From assembly GCA_002099365.1 (NCBI GenBank), contig MSED01000001.1:2170001-2234000 (forward strand): a stretch of 64,000 bases of DNA, read 5' to 3'. A program made the position numbers and the translations under genes. The notes under the pieces were generated by a model. It saw nothing but the letters and a program-made list of their open reading frames with translations, was not told the origin of the DNA and made no database searches. Positions 1 to 11,188 of this stretch are shown in pieces. Within the stretch, counting starts at the first letter, position 1. Every line of letters begins with the position of its first letter. This DNA is from Phialophora verrucosa (taxonomy: Eukaryota > Ascomycota > Eurotiomycetes > Chaetothyriales > Herpotrichiellaceae).

Positions 1-759
1 CTGCGCGATGCTTTCGACACTAGCATTGTCGAGAGCGGCGTTGATGATGTTGATGATGATTGTCTTCCTAGTGTCGTGTTTCTCTGCGTTCTCGTCATTC
101 TCTGATGTAAGATGGGCGTCGTCAAGATGGAAATCGGACGGCAGGCGAAAGAAATGTGAACATAGTCCGGGCATCCTGAGGCGCACGTCTGTCAAACGGC
201 CAACCGTTCTCCACAACAGCGGACGAAGATCGGCACCAGCTCTGCACATTGTATTGTCAAAGCTTGCGACGTCAAGCTCCAAATACTGGAGCGACGTTGG
301 CAGAGAAGTCAACAAGTCGACAAGCCCAGTGAAGCCATCCCACCAGCGGATTGTCGACCACCTTTCTGGTCTTGAGATAACTCGCAGACTTAAGCTCTCC
401 AGGTCCTGCAGGCGATTCACGACTTGGGACAGCCGCGAGAAGACTTTGTTACAACATTGGGGGGCTTCCGCGGCGTCGGCGGCCACCTCCAGGTATGGGA
501 ATGTGACAGTCAGTGTTTTTGTCCGGGGAAAGTCGCGCGTACTGGTACTTGGAAACTTCAGTAGCTGTGCAGGCCTCGTCATGACGATATCGGTGTAGAG
601 AAGGGACTCTCCAATTTCATTCCACCTTCGACAAACGGCAAGTGAGTTGAGGAATGAGCTGTTGTCACACTTCCGTGAATCGGACATGACCTCTTGCAGC
701 ACCAGCTGGAGAAGTTCTGTTGGGAAGTCATTGATCGTTCTGGGTGACTTGTCTGCCAT
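1..759 (-). CDS. F-box protein, 3' part cut by the window edge
   Basis: The minus strand is open from an ATG at 759 to the window edge, giving 253 codons with no stop. The N-terminus (about residues 10-60) has the F-box pattern: FPTELLQLVLQEV, then a SLAVCRRWNEIG stretch and LLYTDI. Downstream, spaced leucine-rich segments (for example SLQYLELDV and RLTDVRLRM) suggest the irregular leucine-rich region common in fungal F-box proteins. F-box proteins recruit substrates to SCF (Skp1-cullin) ubiquitin ligases; the substrate here cannot be guessed. The plus-strand frame over the same bases reads as a shadow. Confidence is good for the family; the C-terminal end lies outside the window. Confidence 0.8.
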   Translation of the reverse strand, partial: MADKSPRTINDFPTELLQLVLQEVMSDSRKCDNSSFLNSLAVCRRWNEIGESLLYTDIVMTRPAQLLKFPSTSTRDFPRTKTLTVTFPYLEVAADAAEAPQCCNKVFSRLSQVVNRLQDLESLSLRVISRPERWSTIRWWDGFTGLVDLLTSLPTSLQYLELDVASFDNTMCRAGADLRPLLWRTVGRLTDVRLRMPGLCSHFFRLPSDFHLDDAHLTSENDENAEKHDTRKTIIINIINAALDNASVESIAQ

Positions 760-1159
760 GGCGCGGTGTCAGGTGAGACGAGAACGAGAAGCCGCGGCGG
801 ATTCAGAAGAGAGTGTACGCAGCTATTTCAAGCAGAAGCTCTTGATTGTCTTCACAGATAGACGACTACCGCGAGGAGACGACCGACAACCATCACAAAG
901 GTCAAACTTCCACGTTCACCACAAGCGTTCAAGAGTCCACTACTCCTTAGGAGAGAAGGTATGGGTGTTTGCCATTGGACAAGCGATCCCCGTCGTGATT
1001 TGATTGTTCGACGAGAACTCATCTTTCAGTGCCCGTCCCTTGAAATGCTCTGGGATTCAATGTACGATGGGAGCGTAGGAAATAGTAGAAGGGTCCGCGC
1101 GGGCCGCGGTGCTCAGCAAGATTCACCCCCCACAACATCGTCCATGGATCAGGACCGGT

Positions 1160-2963
1160 TTACTGTTTGTGCACAACCTCTGCAGCCCCCGTAGTATCCA
1201 TTGATGAACGATGTGGTGACGGCGTCAAGAACCTCACATCATCGAACGGGCTAAATGTGACGTTTTTCTTGCCTTTAAGATGGACGGCATGCGCAGCTCT
1301 CGAGATGCCATGCTCAAGTTTAGTGAAGACGTTCGGTCCATTGACGGAGCCATCCTTGTCGTTGTGAGTAGCGGAAAAGGTGGTGCCATTGGTGCTGGAT
1401 CTAATGGGTACAGCCGCCTCAAGTTCATAGACATGCCCGTCGCCGCCAATCCCGGCAGCGCCGAGCACCCTAGGTTGCGAGATATTGTGGTCATGAAAGG
1501 TGACGTCGTGAGGATTGGAATCCACATGGGCCACGGTCTCTTTCTTGATCGTTGCTAGCGCTCGCGACCGAGGACCCATAATCTCCCCGTCTCCGACTCC
1601 TTTGACATTAGGGGCTGGTGCAGCACTCGCAAACTGACTGTTGGCGACGTTGCCCCGTCCTTCTTCGTCCACGGCTTCCAACGGTAAGGTGTGTGCGGTC
1701 ACTGCGTGATCAGATTGCAGCTCGGCCGGCGGGAATTGTCCACTGTCTAGCTCTGAAATACTAGGAGCAAATGAACTTCGTGAGCCAGTGACCTGCTGGC
1801 GGACTTCGCCGTCATCCATAGCCGAGGGCATGAATTCCTTCGATAGATGCTCATAAGGCTTCAGACCGCCATTGTCAGTCAACGCTGTGGATGATGACCC
1901 AGAGCTCCCGGACCAAAGTTGAAAGCTAGATCTGCTACCGCCAGAACTGGAATCAGTCGTCGAGGGGGAAAGTGTTGCTCGGTCATCTTCAGCCGCTGGT
2001 GAGCCGGCGGACTTGTTCGTCGATCTGTCCTGAATCTTGCAAATGTCATGCGCCTCAATTTCCGGAAGTGTCTGTTCCATCCCATACGGGCCAGCGGAGT
2101 ATCCTGGGCGGCTGTCCATGACAACTCCATCCACCCTTTCATAGACAGGTGCCTCCCCTTGCGCATCTTCGTGGACATGGCCACTCTGCATGCGCGAGAA
2201 ATGCATCAAGGCTGGGGAGCGTTGAGGTTCTCCGTCTTCACAAGCAAAATATGGCTGCTTGCGCCGTCTACGTGCTTCGGCTGACAGAACCCATCTCTCG
2301 AAAGCATCCCTCACATCTTGCTCGGTACAGTGGCGCTCTTGGGCGAGGTTTCTCTTCTGAGACCGGTCAATCATTCCGTCGTCCACTGTCTCGAGCACAC
2401 GATGTCCTTGCCCCGATTCCGTGTCGATCGTTCCGTGGTCTGCGTAATACGGGATCTTTGCTTGACCATGTGCACGGTGTTGGCTGTTGTCCGGGTCGCC
2501 TTCCGTAGATCTGAAGGGAAGCCCAGTCGAATAGCTCCGCTGATGGCCCCATCGTGGGCGTGAGAAGTTGGGATATTTTGCTCCTGGTCGGAGGTGACCT
2601 GAAGACGGCGCCAGGCTGCTACGTTCTCCCACGTTGTTGACCATCGTTTCGACGAAGTCTTGATCGAGTCGGTAGCTTCCCAAGCTCCAGAACTCTGCCT
2701 GGAGTGGGCAAAGGTGCCGCGCAAAGTATCGCTCTCCATGAAGGACATATTACGCCGCATTTTGGATTGCGGACCGAAGTACGGCGGCGTCATGGAGTCG
2801 ATGCTGTGGTCGCGGAAGAGGTTTCCAGCGTCAAAGTGATGATGATTGATGAACCAAAACATACCAGCGAGCCAGGATGAGGCCTGAAGGTTTCGACGTC
2901 ATAGGCGCTCCTCGTCGGAGGCACGGACGGAGACGGAGCCCCAAGCGCTTTTCCAGCAGCGTC
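1160..2963 (-). CDS. Hypothetical low-complexity protein, 5' end unresolved
   Basis: A long minus-strand frame runs from about 2698 to the TAA at 1160 (512 codons). No ATG lies in this frame before an in-frame TAA, so an upstream exon is required. The best join I found is an exon 2963..2865 ending in a GTATGT donor, a 166-nt intron (2699..2864), and the main exon starting after a CAG at 2698; phases agree. An in-frame TAG at 2964-2966 blocks simple extension further 5', so the true start is unknown. The protein is Ser/Gly/Asp-rich and probably largely disordered. A basic segment (ERWVLSAEARRRRKQ, about 110 residues after the splice) and a conserved-looking C-terminus (KKNVTFSPFDDVRFLTPSP) stand out. 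No family recognised. Confidence 0.55.
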
Positions 2964-3145
2964 CTAGTTGGGCATTGATAAAATCACGACCGCAGACTCA
3001 TACTCCCATGGTGAGCGGTTTGTTGAACCCTGAGAATACTGCGGTATTGCTTCGCACGCGTCATGTCCCGGCAAGCCACACATCCGCAGGTATGTCTTAT
3101 CATGACTAACACATTAACATTATCGTTGTCTAATCGTTCCGCCCC

Positions 3146-4384
3146 CTATGGCTCCAACTTGCCCTCCTCAAACGCCTTGTGCTCTCGCTCAATCTCGATC
3201 CTCACCCACAGATAAGACACAGCGGCCCAGATCGCGATGTATGAGAACAGGACGCCGAGTGACAGTCCAAACGCGTAGTGGAACTCCAAGGTCCAAATAA
3301 CGGCCGACACGCTCCCGATATAAACACATACCCCGAGCAGCCACCACCAAGTCAGGTACCGAAACATGTTCCGGAAAGCCTTGTTGTTCTCGTATCGGTC
3401 GTTGTAGCGGACACGAAACTCCCGGTCCTGCAGTCCGTCGACAGCAATGAAATCTTCGGCAGCGTAGTAGATGAACGGTCGCAGCTTCGTGCCTCGAGGC
3501 TGCGAGTTGATCCCAATCGGGATCTTCACAAAGGGGAAGAGCTCCGTGATGAGCATCAGCATGCCCAGGAAACCCATTATGAAGGTCGGCGAATAGAGGT
3601 AGAGATGCGGCTTGACCAAGGAGCTGCCGACAACGAAAGGGATCAGGGCCAAGATCATGGCGACGCCGTAAACCCAGGACGTGGCATCCAGCTCCCACCT
3701 GCTCCTCGACAGCAGGGGCGCGCAGTCCTCGGTATGGACAAAAAGCCGATATACCCTTGCTATCAAGATCCAGAGTTCGCCGGCCCCGAATGAGATGATG
3801 GCGTAGCCGAGGATGTTTTCGTCGTATTCTGGCTTGGGAATCGGACACTGTGCTCGGGGGAGGCTGCCATGCTGTTCGCGGCACTGCCTCTTCCACTGCC
3901 GATTATGGTGATTCCACCACGTGTAGTAGATGATGCACGGCACCACGATGTCGAAGATCAGAATTGCCGGCAGGCCGAGCGTGATGCCGAGATGCTGCAT
4001 CGGATGCGCTTCTTTCTGCATCATCCGTGTCTCCTTTCGCTTCAACCGAGGCAGCTCCCGCAGACCCGAGGCGTTCGAGGCATAGGTTGTGGTGCGTTCC
4101 TGGAGCGCAGGCCTGGATGGTGCATTGCTCGCGTCGTTGGTGGTTTGTGGCGGCGCGGCTACTGGCACGGACGTATCTTTATCTTCGCCTGCTTCGCTAG
4201 GTGCGTCGAGGGTCGTGCCACTGTCGGGCGTTTCACTGGTACTTTCCCGCTGATGTTCCAGCATTTCTTTGTCGGCGTTGAGATCGAGTGCTGCATCTTC
4301 ACCGTCGTGATCATCGAACCTCACACCAGCAGGCTGAGAGGGGTGTTTCTCCTCCTCCTCCATAATGTGCCTCGGGCTTGACAT
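3146..4384 (-). CDS. Conserved fungal multi-span membrane protein
   Basis: Uninterrupted 412-codon frame starting at the ATG at 4384; an in-frame TTG two codons upstream is not needed. The first roughly 125 residues are hydrophilic and acidic, with an EEEEK start and Ser/Thr/Pro-rich stretches, so probably a disordered cytosolic tail. About six hydrophobic segments follow (near residues 133-156, 190-213, 235-258, 265-288, 343-366 and 370-395). A charged loop rich in Tyr/Arg/Asn (RVRYNDRYENNKAFRNMFRY) precedes the last pair. The C-terminus is short and charged (EIEREHKAFEEGKLEP). I recognise no transporter or enzyme signature and infer only an integral membrane protein of the kind widely present in filamentous fungi. 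Confidence 0.75.
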   Translation of the reverse strand: MSSPRHIMEEEEKHPSQPAGVRFDDHDGEDAALDLNADKEMLEHQRESTSETPDSGTTLDAPSEAGEDKDTSVPVAAPPQTTNDASNAPSRPALQERTTTYASNASGLRELPRLKRKETRMMQKEAHPMQHLGITLGLPAILIFDIVVPCIIYYTWWNHHNRQWKRQCREQHGSLPRAQCPIPKPEYDENILGYAIISFGAGELWILIARVYRLFVHTEDCAPLLSRSRWELDATSWVYGVAMILALIPFVVGSSLVKPHLYLYSPTFIMGFLGMLMLITELFPFVKIPIGINSQPRGTKLRPFIYYAAEDFIAVDGLQDREFRVRYNDRYENNKAFRNMFRYLTWWWLLGVCVYIGSVSAVIWTLEFHYAFGLSLGVLFSYIAIWAAVSYLWVRIEIEREHKAFEEGKLEP

Positions 4385-5363
4385 GGACAAATCTGCTCTG
4401 GCTTCTCCGTCCAGAAATTTCTCCCAGCCATCCTAGAATCTGGCGCCACACGGGCGACACGGGCTCCATATAAGAATGCATGTCCAGGACACCGGAAAGG
4501 GAGAGCGGAACCGTGAGTTGACTCAGCACACTCCGTTATATAAGTCGTTGACGTTGCAGCAGAAATTTTGGCCATCCGCAGCGGAAGCTCGGGGCCATGC
4601 TTCAAATTGCACGGGTCTGATTTGTCGTCCTGGGTGCCTCGCATGCGAAGCCAATGGAGCCCCCTGTACAAGCAGATCCGCCCGCCGAATGCTTCCGCGC
4701 TGGACCCTGCGAGATCCTGCGCGCCGCCCCAGCGAAATTCTATGTAGCCCGGCCCAGCCTAATTAAATCAAGCCTGAGGTGCCGATATCACCCAGATGCA
4801 GACGTCATTACTTACCTGTTCAGGGCATTCACTGGTCGAATTAATTACTCGTAGCCTTCGCGTCCTACTCCTGGATTTGCGGCGTCTTTGCTTTGCTCAT
4901 TTTTGACTCAGCCGCGTTGCGGACCGACAATGACAATAGCTGGAGTTGATGAACTACTGCGATAATAAATATACTGTGGTCGTCAATGCGAATCGGGACG
5001 CACTTTCTCCATGTGCTGCTCGTAGCAGTGGAAGGCATACTTAATTGCCTCAACCATGATCGAATCATTCTGAATTGCCGGCGAACACTCGGTCCGCGGG
5101 ACTTGTCTTCCACTCGTACAGAGACAAGGTAAAGTGCACCACAACGCCGGACATCTTCCCATTCAACACCAGCTGGAGGCTCGTTCGGCGTGCTCTGTAT
5201 GCCAGTTCTCCTGTACTCTTGGCTCCCTCTACCTCATGGTCATGCAAGCACACCGAGCACGGCCGGTCGCGATGCCACAAGGTACAACACAAAAAGACGA
5301 TATAGACACATGCGTGCGTACACACACACACTCCCCCGTAGTCACTTACCCTGCCGTCTAGAT
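4385..5363. other. Intergenic, no gene seen
   Basis: Short open frames here lack family resemblance and look like chance. It separates the start of the membrane-protein gene from the 3' end of the tubby-like gene, so it should hold the promoter of the former. A short CA run lies near 5322-5332. Confidence 0.5.
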
Positions 5364-6107
5364 CTAGGTACTCACAACGGGCACCGACACCGTCGTCGCC
5401 GAGGACATGACCCTCTGCCGTTCCTTGAAGTTTATGACCGCGAGCGCCACAACCAACACCTCCTCCATCACCGCATCCGTGGCCCAGCACTCGGGCATCA
5501 ACTCCAAGACCCCGCCGCGCTTCCGGCCCCAATACTCGGGCTTGAACCTCGCGATGCCCACTCCGCGCCCGTTCAGCAGCACGAGGTTCAGGTCGTCGAG
5601 CTTCCGGCGCGGCCGCCACGTCATCCTCTCCCCTCCCAGCGCGGCGGACGTGTACGAGTATTCCCGAGTCCAGACGCCCGAATCGAGCGTAATTTGGCGG
5701 CCCCGCAACGTCACGTCGATGCGTGTCTTGAGCGCATGATACTCGACCGTCGCGACCTCTGTGTTGTTTTCTCCCGGTGAGTAGATTCTCATTTGTGGTT
5801 TGCGGTGCCGGGCCTCGATCGTGTATAGCTCCGTGGGGATGGTGAAGTTATTTGCACCAGTGGTGGTGGTAGTGACATGGATAGCGGTGTGCAGACTCCA
5901 GTAGTTGTCGTATGTGACGTGCAGGGTGCGGATCTCGCCTGGCGAGTCTGGCAGGTCGATGGCGCGTAGATCCTTGGGTTGGTGGTATTCTTGCGGTGGA
6001 ATAGTGGTGAAGTTGGGGTTGTCCGGGACGTCCTCGTACGGGGGACGAGGGGGGACGTCGCTTGAGCGGTCGTGTTCTTTGCCGATTTTGTTGAAGAAGT
6101 TCTTCAT
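5364..6107 (-). CDS. Tubby-like (DUF6593-type) protein
   Basis: Single frame of 247 codons from the ATG at 6107. After a Pro-rich N-terminus (about residues 1-50) comes a beta-rich body: VEYHALKTRIDVTLRGR, WTREYSYTSAALGGERMTW, then a C-terminal GVLELMPECWATDAVMEEVLVVALAVI helix. This layout, with short strands ending in a hydrophobic C-terminal helix, matches the fungal DUF6593 / tubby C-terminal-like fold proteins, whose function is not established. The frame ends with VPVVST and a TAG inside a GTGAGT sequence, so a short terminal exon after an intron starting near 5371 is possible. No signal peptide or membrane span before the C-terminal helix. Confidence 0.65.
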   Translation of the reverse strand: MKNFFNKIGKEHDRSSDVPPRPPYEDVPDNPNFTTIPPQEYHQPKDLRAIDLPDSPGEIRTLHVTYDNYWSLHTAIHVTTTTTGANNFTIPTELYTIEARHRKPQMRIYSPGENNTEVATVEYHALKTRIDVTLRGRQITLDSGVWTREYSYTSAALGGERMTWRPRRKLDDLNLVLLNGRGVGIARFKPEYWGRKRGGVLELMPECWATDAVMEEVLVVALAVINFKERQRVMSSATTVSVPVVST

Positions 6108-6826
6108 GTTGGATAATTCCTTAGATGTTATGGTTCGATCAGCCGGGCTGGGTTACGCGATTACGGATGGCCAGTCGTGTGTGCGGTTTATACAATGGAA
6201 GTTCTTGAGAAGAAAGGAATTCCTCCAGGAAGTAGCTGCTGGAGGCCGCGCATTGATATACGTCCCGGCCCTGGTGGTTCGAGTGAGTACGGTGCGACTC
6301 CAGGCCAAGATCGTCGTGAACGTGTTGTTATCTTGGTGGCAGCCATGGAGTGTCCGCCTTGTTAAATGACGCAACTGCGCAGCGCAAGTCGTCGATCAGT
6401 GGACAAGAACCGCAAGCTCTACCCGCGTGCAGGGCTGGGGAAGGGAAGCCCTAAGCTACAATGGGCGCTACGCAGCGCTTGGTGGGGCCATGGTCGCATC
6501 GCACTGCCTTCGTGGCAGTGTCATTGGGGATCTGAATTCCGGGCACGACGGCATACACGTGCGGCTTCCAACAGTCTCGCGAGTCTGTATGTGCTGGAAA
6601 TAGAAATTAGCGTGGACTGAAGATGTGAGAGGCTAGCGAGAACACTGTTGCACGGCAGGTTTGTGGTTCACGCTGTACTCGATATTCTCAGGGTCGTACT
6701 GTGTGGTGCGCACATCAAACCAGGGCTATGATGAAAAGTCCGGTCGAAGTCTCCTTCCTAGTCGTGCTCCGTCCTCTCGATCGCAATCGTACTAAATTCA
6801 TGGTCTCTATCCCCGCATCGACCATA
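6108..6826. other. Intergenic, no gene seen
   Basis: No frame with recognisable coding character. It holds the upstream region of the tubby-like gene and the 3' flank of the dioxygenase gene. Confidence 0.5.
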
Positions 6827-7819
6827 CTAGAGCCCGTCACCGGGTGTCCAGTACTTATTCCATCTCTCATCCGTGGCCCCCTCGTCGACGTCTTTCTTGT
6901 CGTAGAACCGCAAGTCAGTGCTTAACCGGATGCGGCCACCAGGATCATCATTGGCGGCAGCGGTATGAATGGTGAACGGGAGATGAAAGACCACATCGCC
7001 GGCCTCGTAGTTCGCCACGAGCCAGCGAAATTTCGACTTCTTCGACAGATGCTCGTTATCCTGCTGAAAGACCATCGGGTCCATCGATAGGACGCCAGTG
7101 GCAGTCATGTTGCGGTTGAATGCCGAGATCTTCTCCTCGAGGGTGAACTCTTTGGCGCGGGCATAGAAGTCGTCCTCAATGGCTTTCCCCAGACCAGTGC
7201 TCTCCTCCAGATAAACCAACCCGCCGCCCTGCGGCCTGATGTCTCCGATTGGCACCCACGCTGTGAGGAAGAAGGCATCACCACCTCGGAGGAAGAGCTT
7301 GTCGTAATGGACACCGGTGCTTTGTCCGCCGGGGATGTTGTGACGAAGCATAGTCCTCTTGACCAGGACCTCCTCCTCCCATTGCATGAGATCACGGACC
7401 ATCCCACGCAGCTTCGGATGGGCCACGAAGTCCAGATACGGCTGCTGCACATGGGCTTCGACGAGCCGCTGCAATTCATCGTTCCCCGTGGGCTCACCCC
7501 CGCCGATGCCATTGTGCAGCGCTGGATCTTCGGCTGAGTTGTAAATGCCCTCAACCGGCTCGGTACCAGGCTTCAACAACCTCGCAGACTCGAATTGTCT
7601 GAAATAATGCTCACGCGTCTTGAGCACGTCGTCGCGGGGCAGAAGACCCTTCACGAAGACGTACTCGTCTTCGAACAAACGGCGGCGAATCTCATCCAGT
7701 GGCGTGTCGGCGGGAGTCTCGCGAAGCCAACCAAGCATGGGCCGCGGAATGAAGCCTTGAATTGCACGAACTTTCTCAGGGAGGTCCTTCGGACCGGGCG
7801 TAGTGGCTGTAGCCGCCAT
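6827..7819 (-). CDS. Phytanoyl-CoA dioxygenase (PhyH) family oxygenase
   Basis: Intronless 330-codon frame from the ATG at 7819; the frame continues six codons upstream to a GTG. Fe(II)/2-oxoglutarate oxygenase features are visible: the HxD iron-binding pair in GVHYDKLF about halfway, a GDAFFLTAWVPIGD strand and PQGGGLVYLEES loop typical of PhyH proteins, and the distal metal His in FTIHTAAAND followed by the 2-oxoglutarate-binding Arg in GRIRLSTDLRFY. It should hydroxylate or oxidise a small molecule with 2-oxoglutarate and O2. Fungal members act in lipid alpha-oxidation and also tailor specialised metabolites. No PTS1 at the C-terminus (ending PGDGL), so peroxisomal location is unsupported. 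It lies 3.4 kb from the acyl-CoA ligase cluster; membership is uncertain. Confidence 0.88.
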   Translation of the reverse strand: MAATATTPGPKDLPEKVRAIQGFIPRPMLGWLRETPADTPLDEIRRRLFEDEYVFVKGLLPRDDVLKTREHYFRQFESARLLKPGTEPVEGIYNSAEDPALHNGIGGGEPTGNDELQRLVEAHVQQPYLDFVAHPKLRGMVRDLMQWEEEVLVKRTMLRHNIPGGQSTGVHYDKLFLRGGDAFFLTAWVPIGDIRPQGGGLVYLEESTGLGKAIEDDFYARAKEFTLEEKISAFNRNMTATGVLSMDPMVFQQDNEHLSKKSKFRWLVANYEAGDVVFHLPFTIHTAAANDDPGGRIRLSTDLRFYDKKDVDEGATDERWNKYWTPGDGL

Positions 7820-10800
7820 TGGAGCTTCCGCTGGCACAGAGATTTAGAGATGTGACGATGAGGGAGGATCCAGGGTCGAATTCTCCGGACTAGGAATGCC
7901 ATATCGATCAATGCGACGCTTTATATCCTTTTGTACGTCAGAGATCGGACCATAAATTCAGGCGACTCGGGGAAGCTGCTTTGAGCGTGAAGTTGGTTGG
8001 CCCGATCGAAAACGCGGGGAAATCGGCTTGTTGATTTGCTGGCCAGACCGCGCGATGCTTGAATCTAGGCGCGACTTGGCCCGATTCTTTCTCCGGCATC
8101 AGGTTTCACTCTTGTGCGACGATGCTGAGGACCTGTGTGGCGTAGCACGCATCTTGTCATGTTGCCTTTAGGTGAGTACTATACTAACTTAACAGTGGCG
8201 TTCTATAATTGCCCCGGTGTCGAGGATCAGATGAGCGGCAGTGTAGGGCTTGGTACTAGAAAAAGAGAGTTTCCACCACTAGCAAAGCTCACATGCTATG
8301 ACAGGTTGGTGCAAGCAAGAGCCGTGCAAGTTTCAAGTCCATGGGCATGTCGATTAAATAGTGGGTGTGCGGTGTGGTAATGTAAAGCCTGACAAATGCT
8401 TGGCCGTCATCGAGGTTGTGAGAAAGCAAAAGACGAAATAGAGGGTGGGAGGTGCACGTCGTCGTGCACGGCAAATGGACGGAATGTTGTCTTCGCAGAG
8501 GAAGGAGCCTGCTCTCGGCCATGAGGGTGTAAAACGCCCTTGCCAGCGACTTTGTGAAGGGACGGTAAAATCAGTCTAAGAAGCAAGTATCCAAAATGAT
8601 GCAAGTACATAGTAATTCTGTCCCGCATTAAGTCTGGCCTTTCGTTTTAGCCTCTTGCCATTGATCTTCCCAGCAGCGACAATGGAGCGACATGGCTTCA
8701 GTTGGAGAACAGTATGTAGATATATCCATCTCTCAAGAGATTGCCATCACAAGCTGACGTTGCTTGAACCTAGCCAACCGTCCTGCTCGTCTTGATGAAC
8801 TGCGACACTATCCCTTGAATTTTTGCTGTGTCTACTACTTGTATGTACGAGGATCTCTAGGTTGAAGATGTTCATTATCATCTGCCACGGCCACACAGTC
8901 CACCATAATTGATGTGTCTACATATCTCGAATGGACGGTACGTACCGTACACTGTACTTCAGCCCTCGTGGGGAACGAGTTTGACTTGTGCAGCTGCTCG
9001 GATGTTGACTCGCCATGCTTTAATCCTTTTGCTAACTGGAAAAATGAAAGGTGCCACTGAGCGAGTCCTTTTCCTCTCACGTGTAGTTCAAGTGGTCTGT
9101 TTGTGAGAAGATGTTTCCGAAAGGTTGCAACCGGGCCACTGCAAGCGTCACTTCAAGTCCACTTTCCAACCGCCTTACAACCGGTCCGGTGTGGCTGCGA
9201 GAATAAGGGCCTTTTGAGAATGGTTACTGTCTTACTGTGGGTGGTAGCACAGAGAATGGACCGAAGGGCAAGGCCTACCTTCTTAATCTACGTACTTCTT
9301 GGCGTCGACAATAATGCCCGCCGCACTCACGAAGACCTCATGCCCATGATTACCCGTGATCACTATCGGCGGACGGTCTACAGACTTACTGAGTACTTAC
9401 TATAGGGCTGGCATACTGTGTGGGCTAAGTGTTTTGTCACATCCTCCGCCTTCATGGAGCTGTATAGGGTTTGCCGGTGAGTAGGAAAGAACGAACCGCA
9501 GCACGAATTTCGCCTAACTTGGTTAGCGTAGAATATATCGGAATCCTCCCAGCAGGGCTCTCGGCCACGTGCCAAACACTTGAATTGCATCCTTAATATG
9601 TACATAGCTACGGATTGAAGCCAATGAAAGTGGTAATATGCCACATCCGCTGTGATACTAGCCGACTACTGTGGTACTTATCTAACCACAGTGGTATAGT
9701 ACTATATCCAGCCTCAGTGATTACAGTAGCTTGATTCAAGGCTACTAAATACTGTGAGCCTTCTTCCAACCCCGGTATTAGCCCAGGCTGAAGTACTATA
9801 AACTGTAGTATCAGGACCGAGCTACCACTGACGCTTGTGCTGAATTCACCTTCAATCGATTACATTAATGCAGTGACCCGGGCTGGAGCCGAATCAGCCT
9901 GCATGAACCTGGACCAGCTCGGTTTCAGCCCGACACTGGCCTGAGCCAGCCCTATTTACCTAAGGAGGGTTATATAGCAAAGCACAGTATGTACGGCTAC
10001 AGTACATTCTAGTATATGGTACTTCTAGGATACTAGTACTTCTCGGATAACATATCTAGAAGTACTCACATATGTATTAAATCTATGGATGCCTCAGCCT
10101 CATCGAATGCCGCAGCATCACTGAAGTATCCACTGTTTCAGATTTAGCTCAGGTCAATCTGCCGTTGACCTAGGTCGACTTGGCCAAAAGACTACTTCAG
10201 AACAGATTTACGTTGGATGAAAGCCAGGTGCAGCTCGAGCCACCACCACTGGTAACAGGTCTTTTAAACAAGTGAACCATGGCGGGCGAATCGAATCGCT
10301 TGATGAGGAACAGACTTGGCGAATGTCCGAGTCGGCCCGAATTGATCGCTTACGTGATTTGGTCCGGGCCGATGTGCTTCCGTCAAGGACTGAGAGACGT
10401 CGTTGCCGTGCGATGCGACTTCAGTGTTCGCTCACCTAGTATACTAGTACGGTACAGTAGTACTTTACATACTAGTACGTAGTATCGAGATTCAATGAAT
10501 CTGATTCCTGGATGTTAGAATGCTGCATCATTCCTTGGTTCCTTACTATGTGTCTCACCCCGGAAACATAATTTGTCAGTACCTAGTACCTGCAGTGGGC
10601 AAGGCGGAGTTTGACTTTTGGTCCAGGGTTGAGCCACGGTAGTGTTATGAATCCGCGTGGAGCGTCGGGTCCGATACGCCTGACTGGAGGATTACTCGGT
10701 TTTAATGTCGATATGTTGGTAAAGAAATGCATAACAGCTTGCGCACATTTGTTGTATTCAACGTAAAGTACATACTTCGCAAATCACATGAGACCGCACG

Positions 10801-11188
10801 TCGTAGGGCCCGACTTTTCGCTCCTCGTCGGATCCAATCGGACCTCCGGTGGACGACCAACCCGCTCACTCCCTTGGCTCTCCACAGTTTCGACCCCAAC
10901 TCCCCAAGCTTGACCGAGGTTATCAACTCGGAAGCCAAGTCTCCTGCGGCCTCCACGGTGGTTGGCCACAAAAGGATAAAGTATCTTTGTGCCCTTGAGC
11001 AGCTGGCAAGATTCGAGTCGCTCGGCTTTATGCACAACGCCGGCCTGGCCGTTGATAACCAACTTGAAAAAGCAAGCCCCAGGCCACTGCTACTGTATTA
11101 AACACCCTTGTTCGGCCACCGCGTCGATTAGCAGGATCAGAAATTCGGGACCCGTCTTCCACCTGTGGTACAGTAAAAAGCTGTGAAG
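7820..11188. other. 3.4 kb gene-free region, partly TA-rich relic sequence
   Basis: No frame here resembles a known family. From about 9640 to 10490 the sequence changes character: it is rich in TAGTACT/AGTACT words and short dyads (for example around 10436-10484), and has many stop codons in all frames. This looks like an old, mutated repeat or transposon remnant, but no terminal repeats or coding relic could be defined. The last few hundred bases before 11189 should contain the acyl-CoA ligase promoter. Confidence 0.4.

Noticed and set aside
8..598. 196-codon plus-strand frame at the left edge
   Set aside because: Antisense shadow of the F-box gene.
6270..6300. GGTTCGAG word resembling a tRNA B box
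   Set aside because: No acceptor or anticodon stem could be formed around it.
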